Of a DNA stretch of 64,000 bases, positions 41,001 through 47,000 are shown in pieces. How positions within the stretch are numbered: the stretch's first letter is position 1; each line of letters begins with the position of its first letter. This DNA comes from Protea cynaroides (Eukaryota; Streptophyta; Magnoliopsida; Proteales; Proteaceae): NCBI GenBank assembly GCA_028583415.1, contig CM053274.1:91085549-91149548 (forward strand). Reading direction: 5' to 3'. A program made the translations under genes and the position numbers. The notes below the pieces were generated by a model. That model ran no database searches and was not told the origin of the DNA. It worked only from the letters and a program-made list of their open reading frames with translations.

Positions 41001-44000
41001 CTCTAATACTAAGCTTAGGGCGAAAGAAGGAACTCCGACAGATAAAGGAAGATAGCAGCGGTTGGTTGGAAAGCTTATTTATTTATCACATACCAGACCA
41101 GATATAGCATTTGTAGTCAGTTTGGTAAACCAGTTTATGCATGATCCCTATTTTACGCATATGAAGGCTGTATATAGGATTCTGCATTACCTAAAGGCAG
41201 CTCCACAAAAAGGGATCTTACTCTCACCACGTGATGATTTTAAAGTGGAAGCTTATACTGATGCCGACTGGGCAAGTAGTCTAAACCGGAAGTCTATTTT
41301 CGGTTATTATACCTTTATGGGAGGAAATCTTATCACTTGCCGCAGCAAGAAGTAGAATGTAGTGGCACGTTCTAGTGCAAAAGCAAAATTCAGAGCAATG
41401 GCTCAAGGAATATGTGAACTTCTATGGTTTAAAGGTCTACTCAGTGACTTGAAAGTAGAGTGTTCTCAACCCACGACTCTCTTTTGTGATAATAAAGCAG
41501 CCATAAGCATTGCTCACGATCCAGTACAACATGATAGGACTAAGCATGTTGAAATAAACTGTCACTTTATCAAAGAGAAGTTGGAGAGTGGACAGATTCA
41601 GATTCCGTACGTCAGATCAGATGATCAATTGGCTGATATTTTTACTAAAGGTTTATCTGTAAAATCATTTCAAGTACTATTGTCCAAGTTGGGTATGCAT
41701 GATATCTATGCACCAACTTGAAGGGGAGTGTCGTAAGTCTTGTTAGTATCGCTAGTTTAGGGGTAGTTTGGGTATTTGGTTTTTTTTGTTATTTGTCTTC
41801 TTTTCTCTTATTATTGTAAGGGGTATAGTTGTAATCTTATTTTTATTATTTCAATATAAATAGATGTGGGAGTGAGGAGATAATTAATTCTCCTAATTCT
41901 TTGATTCAACACAATCCAACTAGGAAAGGACCAAGTCAACAAAGCAAATAAGCTAACTAAATAAACAAATAACCAAAATCGGAATGGCTTTATGAACAGG
42001 ACCATTACTTGCAAAGTTGCAAGTAATTAGATAAAGACAGCACTAAACTTAAACTTAAAACAGGCTCATAGTCCATAGGCTCATAGGCCTATATCGTTAA
42101 CAGGATAGAAGGTAGATAGTATTGCAGAATTCTTAATAAAAACAATTTCAGTTTCTTCCTTCAAGTTTTTGTTTTTTTTTTTTGGGTGAATAAAAGAATA
42201 TACTAACAACACCCAAGAAGGGAGAGACAAACCTGGGTATCAAAGCGATAGAGCCAGGCTCCTTACAAAAAAATGACAAAAGCTAAAAAGCAAACGAAAC
42301 CACAAAACAAAGCACCTGAGATCAGAGATTAGACATATTCTAAGCAGATAGAATGTATCTATTTCTTACAATATCTGGAGGGAGGGATCTAAAAGGGAAG
42401 ATAGCACCTCGAACATCAAACCCAATAGCTTCCTCAAGTTTGAATAATTGGAGGCAGGGTTTTACACTTATACTGGAATTTCTTTTCAGCAAATAATCAA
42501 GATCTCTTAACTTTCCTCTTTTTCTGGTTTTATCCTCAACTTTCATATCTTTTCAAAACATAATTAAGCTGCAAGAGTAGCAAAATTAAGATAGCATTCA
42601 CAGTTAAGAAATTCTTGACATAAAAGAAGACCCAAAGTTTCACCAAATTTAAAATTTTGGTGGTAATAAAATTGAGGTGCCAAGAAAGAAAATTAAAAAA
42701 AAAATTGCAAGACTATTTAAAAAAAAATTACAACTAGGAGAATATCTTAATTATTACTTTTTTCTCAATAGAAAATTTATTTCCCAGAAAATAAACTTTT
42801 TTTAGTTATAAAACTCATTTCGTATTTCTTCGCCATTTTTTTGCTTTTATTGTACATGACAAGAAGCTTGTTTGGGATGGAAAATCGAGGAAAAGAATCC
42901 AGCCGTATGTGGACGTGTCGTCCAACATAAGTGGCAATGGTAGGATTGACCAAACTTCTTTTGGAAAATAACATCCAGCAATTGTACATTGAACTCACAA
43001 TTGATGCACAGTATTTTCAGAAAATGTCCAACCTGATCTCTTGCTCCAAATCGCACACACTCCAGTTGAGCAAGCACTAAAGCGGTTACATGTTTGTTAT
43101 AACACCCATCTCGTAAACCTCTGCAGCTTAGCAACATGACCACAGTAGAACTCTAGCTCGAAGGAAGTAGGGACATGACAGTAAGAAATACCTACCCGTT
43201 CAGATAGAGCGTAAGGCTATTAGTCTATCCTTCCTTTCCCGTCCACATTCATCTAAGCTGCTGTATTGGCAGTGTCCCTTAAGTAGCTATTGCTATTGCT
43301 ATTGCAAGGGAAATTTAAATATAGTTGTGATGAAGACATCATGGCTGATCCAGCCTTTAGGGTGTACCAGTGGAGGAGGCATAGATGCCAGCCTTCCCTC
43401 CCTCTTCTATAGTTCGATGATGAGTTTTGAGGCTACCATTTGGCCAGGAGCAGCATATAAGAGCTTTATTTTACAGCTCTTTATTTTCTGGTTTACTTCT
43501 ACTTCTATTTATAGAAACTGTTATTTCTATTTATATTTTTAGTCTATTTCTATTTCTGTTTTGTAATTTGAATGTTTTTAGTTTTTTTTTATTTACAACA
43601 TCTGAACCCCTCGCCCCCCCCCCCCCAACCCCCCACCCCCACCCCCCACCGCAACCCTCATTGAACTGTTCACGTGTGTACCCCTCTAATGATAGTGGTT
43701 CTTGTTATTTTGCTTTTTTTAATTGTAGAAGTTGTAATTGCCTAGGCAGTTCCAACCATTCCCCAACCCCCCATGGTTTTCAGTATGTAGGCCTTTAAGG
43801 CCATTTCTTTTGTACGGTTGTAATTTTTTATGCAAGAATGAAGAAAATACAATGGAATGTCTCTCTCTCTCTCTATCATTCTCTCTCTCCCCCTGCTGTA
43901 CGTGCATTTTCTCCCTCTTCCCCCTCTCCATTTTCTCTCTCTTTCCCCTCCCCTCATCAAGGTCAACTTCCACTTTCCCCTCCCCTTGTTTGCTGATCCT

Positions 44001-47000
44001 TTCCCCTTCCCCTTTGTCTGTAAATGATGAATATTAAAGAATGGAACTTCTGGAATTTCTTCTCAAGGTGTAAGTCTCTCTCTTATTTCTCAATTTTCTT
44101 CTTCCTCTCTTCCCCCTTTGCATTGAATCTGCTCCCTTCCCCCCCCCGGCTCACTTTTCTGACTTCCTATTTCTAATTTTCTGAAACATATAAATCATGC
44201 CATGAAATTCTGTTTTTCTATTTTTCAGGTCCTATTTTCTGTTACTGAATAGCCAACAAATATGCTGTTTCATTTCCTGCTTTATGATTCCTGTCACTGT
44301 TAGGTAGTAAGAATTCTGTTCCGTTATTCTTTTTTTTTTTTTTTTCTGTTTTTGTTATCTGCTGTTGCTGGACGGTAAGAACTACTGGGCTGCCTATTCC
44401 TATTACCTTGTCTTTTCTGGTTTACTGTTAACAGCAACTCACTGTCAGATAGAATCCTATGCTGGATTATTGCTGGTCCTTATATTACAGCCATATTTTG
44501 GTTAGTATTAAACTATTCCTTCTATTTCCTGCATTGAGTTGTTGCTGATTCACATGAATTTGGGTTTTCTTATGCATGGAACATAGCTCCTAATATTTTA
44601 AGAAAACTGAAACTTCATACACTAGAACTTAGCAAATGTTGCCTATGAAACTGAGCACTATAACACCTAATGGAATATTGTTGAGTTGGTAAAACATTGC
44701 TAGGTATACATTGGTAATTGGCTAATAGGATTCACCTCTAGTCTTTAAATGCATGTCGTGTATGTTGAAATCCCTACTGTCCTAGCTAACCAAACCTTGG
44801 ATACCCTAATACCCAACCAGCTCTAAGTGTAGGAAACCTAGGTTCTAGGCTGTCCTACATCAAGTTGTATCCATCCCCATGGAACTCTAACAACTGGAAA
44901 TTCCCTTTTGCCACACCTTAAAATTTTTTTTTCCCTTCGTTTCAGGGGTTCAATATGAAAATCTTTTTCCTACTGTATGAGGAGTCTTTTGCAGGCTTCT
45001 CCGTCCTCTGTCACTCAGTGGTGTATTTTTAGCTCGAATTTTTGGCAATATGATAACAGGAGAAAGTAGAGTTGAAATTTTTGAAGCTTTGTGATTTGCT
45101 TTGTTAGGAACAATCATTCATAGAATCACACAAAGCCCTTTCTTCCCCTTCTTTTCTTTGGTTGTGTTCTTCCCTTGGTCTCCTTCCCCTCTTTTCCTTC
45201 TTCTTCACCACAGACCCCCACGGCTGTAACACATCACAGCAGGGTTTTTTGTTTCCATTAGGTAAGTTATTTCTTTAATTTTTTTCTGGTTTGCTATATT
45301 GCTGTCTCATAATATCGTTTCTTCCGTTGTTTGTTGTTTATCGTTTTTTGTACACATATGCTTTGGGAATTCCGTTCCACATAAATTCTGCCATAATCTT
45401 GTCATGTTAATAATTGTTAGCGTGGACAACATTATGTGAAGCTTCTTTACAGTTGAGCCGTCGTTTTAGCACTGTTTTGGTTAGTAATCATATCTTTAAT
45501 TATTGGGAAGTTACTGTTTTACATGTTCATGGGTTTACCTAATCATTAGGCATTTAACCTTGTTAGTTTTAAGAGTTTTGACATCTTTTGCACATTAGTA
45601 CTTCTTAACCTATGGTTTATTATGAACATGACATGAAACCTAATTAATAATTGCTTAGTTGATCATGTTACTTGGCTTTATACTGTTCTTTACTTGTGGT
45701 TATCATGATACTAGTCTCGTAAGCATGTCATGTGTGTTGCTGCCCATAACAGTCCCTACACATTAGTTAATTATTTCTTTAATCCTTTTGTTAGTTGGTC
45801 GTGTAAGAGTAGGATAAACTAGAGACCCTAGGTTAGCCTACATCAAACAATCATTCATAGAATCACACAAGAAGGCCACATGGAGGTGAATATTATGCAT
45901 ACAAATCACAAATGATTATCTATGTAAATAATTTCTTGATGGGGTAGCTGAAGACCACAGCACATTTTTCATCCTTGGCCTCCCTTCTCCCTTTTATTTG
46001 CTTTTTCATCACACCAGCAATGTTATCCTATTTTTTGTGCTTTCCCAGTGTCTCAGATAAGCATCAATCTCTTTGACAGCTCCATGGAAAAGAAGTAATA
46101 ATATCTTAGATATTGAAAAATACAGCTCAAGTTCAACTTCCGCAAAGAATGTTGATACAAGGTCCAAAATAAAATGTTAATTAAGAATCATGCCAACCTC
46201 GTACTGTTCGATCTCTTTATCCCATTCAGCATGTCTCTTCAGACGCTTAAAACCTCCATAATAGCTCTCAACCTTGAAATCAATGGACTCCTCAATGACC
46301 CTGGCTTGCTGAAAGAGAAATTACAGGTAAAAAAATGTATCGACTAAACACCAATAGCTATGAACAAATAAATGAAGAATCTAGCATATGACTAGCATAA
46401 AGGGGGGCAAGGAAGCAAAGAATTTGTGCAGAAACTCGATAATAGAGCATATATGGAGAAGACAAATAAATGTGGCACAAATAGGCAAATAGGTGCAAAA
46501 CAGAGAGCACATTTATAGATAGAAAAAAAAAGTTAATACATGGACTAGTGGAAAAATGTTGTCCCATGTCATGGAAGAAGCAGAACCACTTAATTTGGTA
46601 ACTTAACCTGAACAATGTGTAATAAAATGCAGCAACCGATGTACATACTGAAGAAAAAAAAAAACATGTATGCAGTAATAGAACATGACAGACAGCAAAT
46701 AAAATTATCATAGAGAGACCCTCCATTGATGGTTCTTCAATCATGGGATGCAATATGATAACCAAATGCCGGTCCAAAGCATCAAAGTTATTGATGCCAA
46801 TGGGCATTGAACGTTTTTCAATGGGAAAAGTGAGAAAATTTATAAGGAAGTTCAAAGCCATGGTAGAGGAAACTTTTCAAATATCAGCAAAGTCAATTTC
46901 ACTTGAAATCACAAATTTCTTGCAACAGCTCCAATTTCACCAAGCTAGTACTTAAAAGATCAAACTGGTGTTGCTCAAAATGGTGATTCATTCAGAATAT

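Larger units (their letters stand above)
36310..41911 (+). mobile_element. Copia LTR retrotransposon 3, chimeric, nested in Copia 4
   Basis: The left LTR is 36310-36542 (TGTCGAATTAA..GATTCAACA), followed by the primer site TGATATCAGAGCC. The right LTR is 41729-41911 (TGTCGTAAGTC..GATTCAACA), preceded by the purine tract GAAGGGGAG. The two LTRs agree only in their R-U5 half (TAATTAATTCTC..TTCAACA); their U3 halves are unrelated. The flanking pentamers also differ (CATAG left, CAATC right). This is not one simple insertion but the product of recombination between two related elements (inference). It lies opposite in orientation to DCL4. Confidence 0.75.
35702..42102 (-). mobile_element. Copia LTR retrotransposon 4 (older host element, mostly deleted)
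   Basis: The left LTR is 35702-36070 (TGTAGCAGTTTG..ATTGTTAACA). It is followed by an antisense RNase H remnant at 36,071-36,309, similar to that of Copia 2 (region TTTGGTGCACTCATGAAAG). The right LTR survives only as its distal half, 41912-42102, starting abruptly at CAATCCAAC. Near-matching 5-bp flanks GGATG (35697-35701) and GGATA (42103-42107) show that these are two ends of one insertion. Primer site, gag and most of pol are gone. It contains Copia element 3 and a GA microsatellite at 35,742-35,768. Confidence 0.72.

Noticed and set aside
43738..44037. 99-codon Ser/Leu/Pro-rich plus-strand frame and antisense Arg/Glu-rich frames
   Set aside because: They are translations of CT-rich low-complexity DNA.
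45109..45870. LTR element or CRISPR-like repeat
   Set aside because: Only two copies of a 25-mer, no TG..CA ends, no primer site; CRISPR arrays do not occur in plant nuclear DNA.
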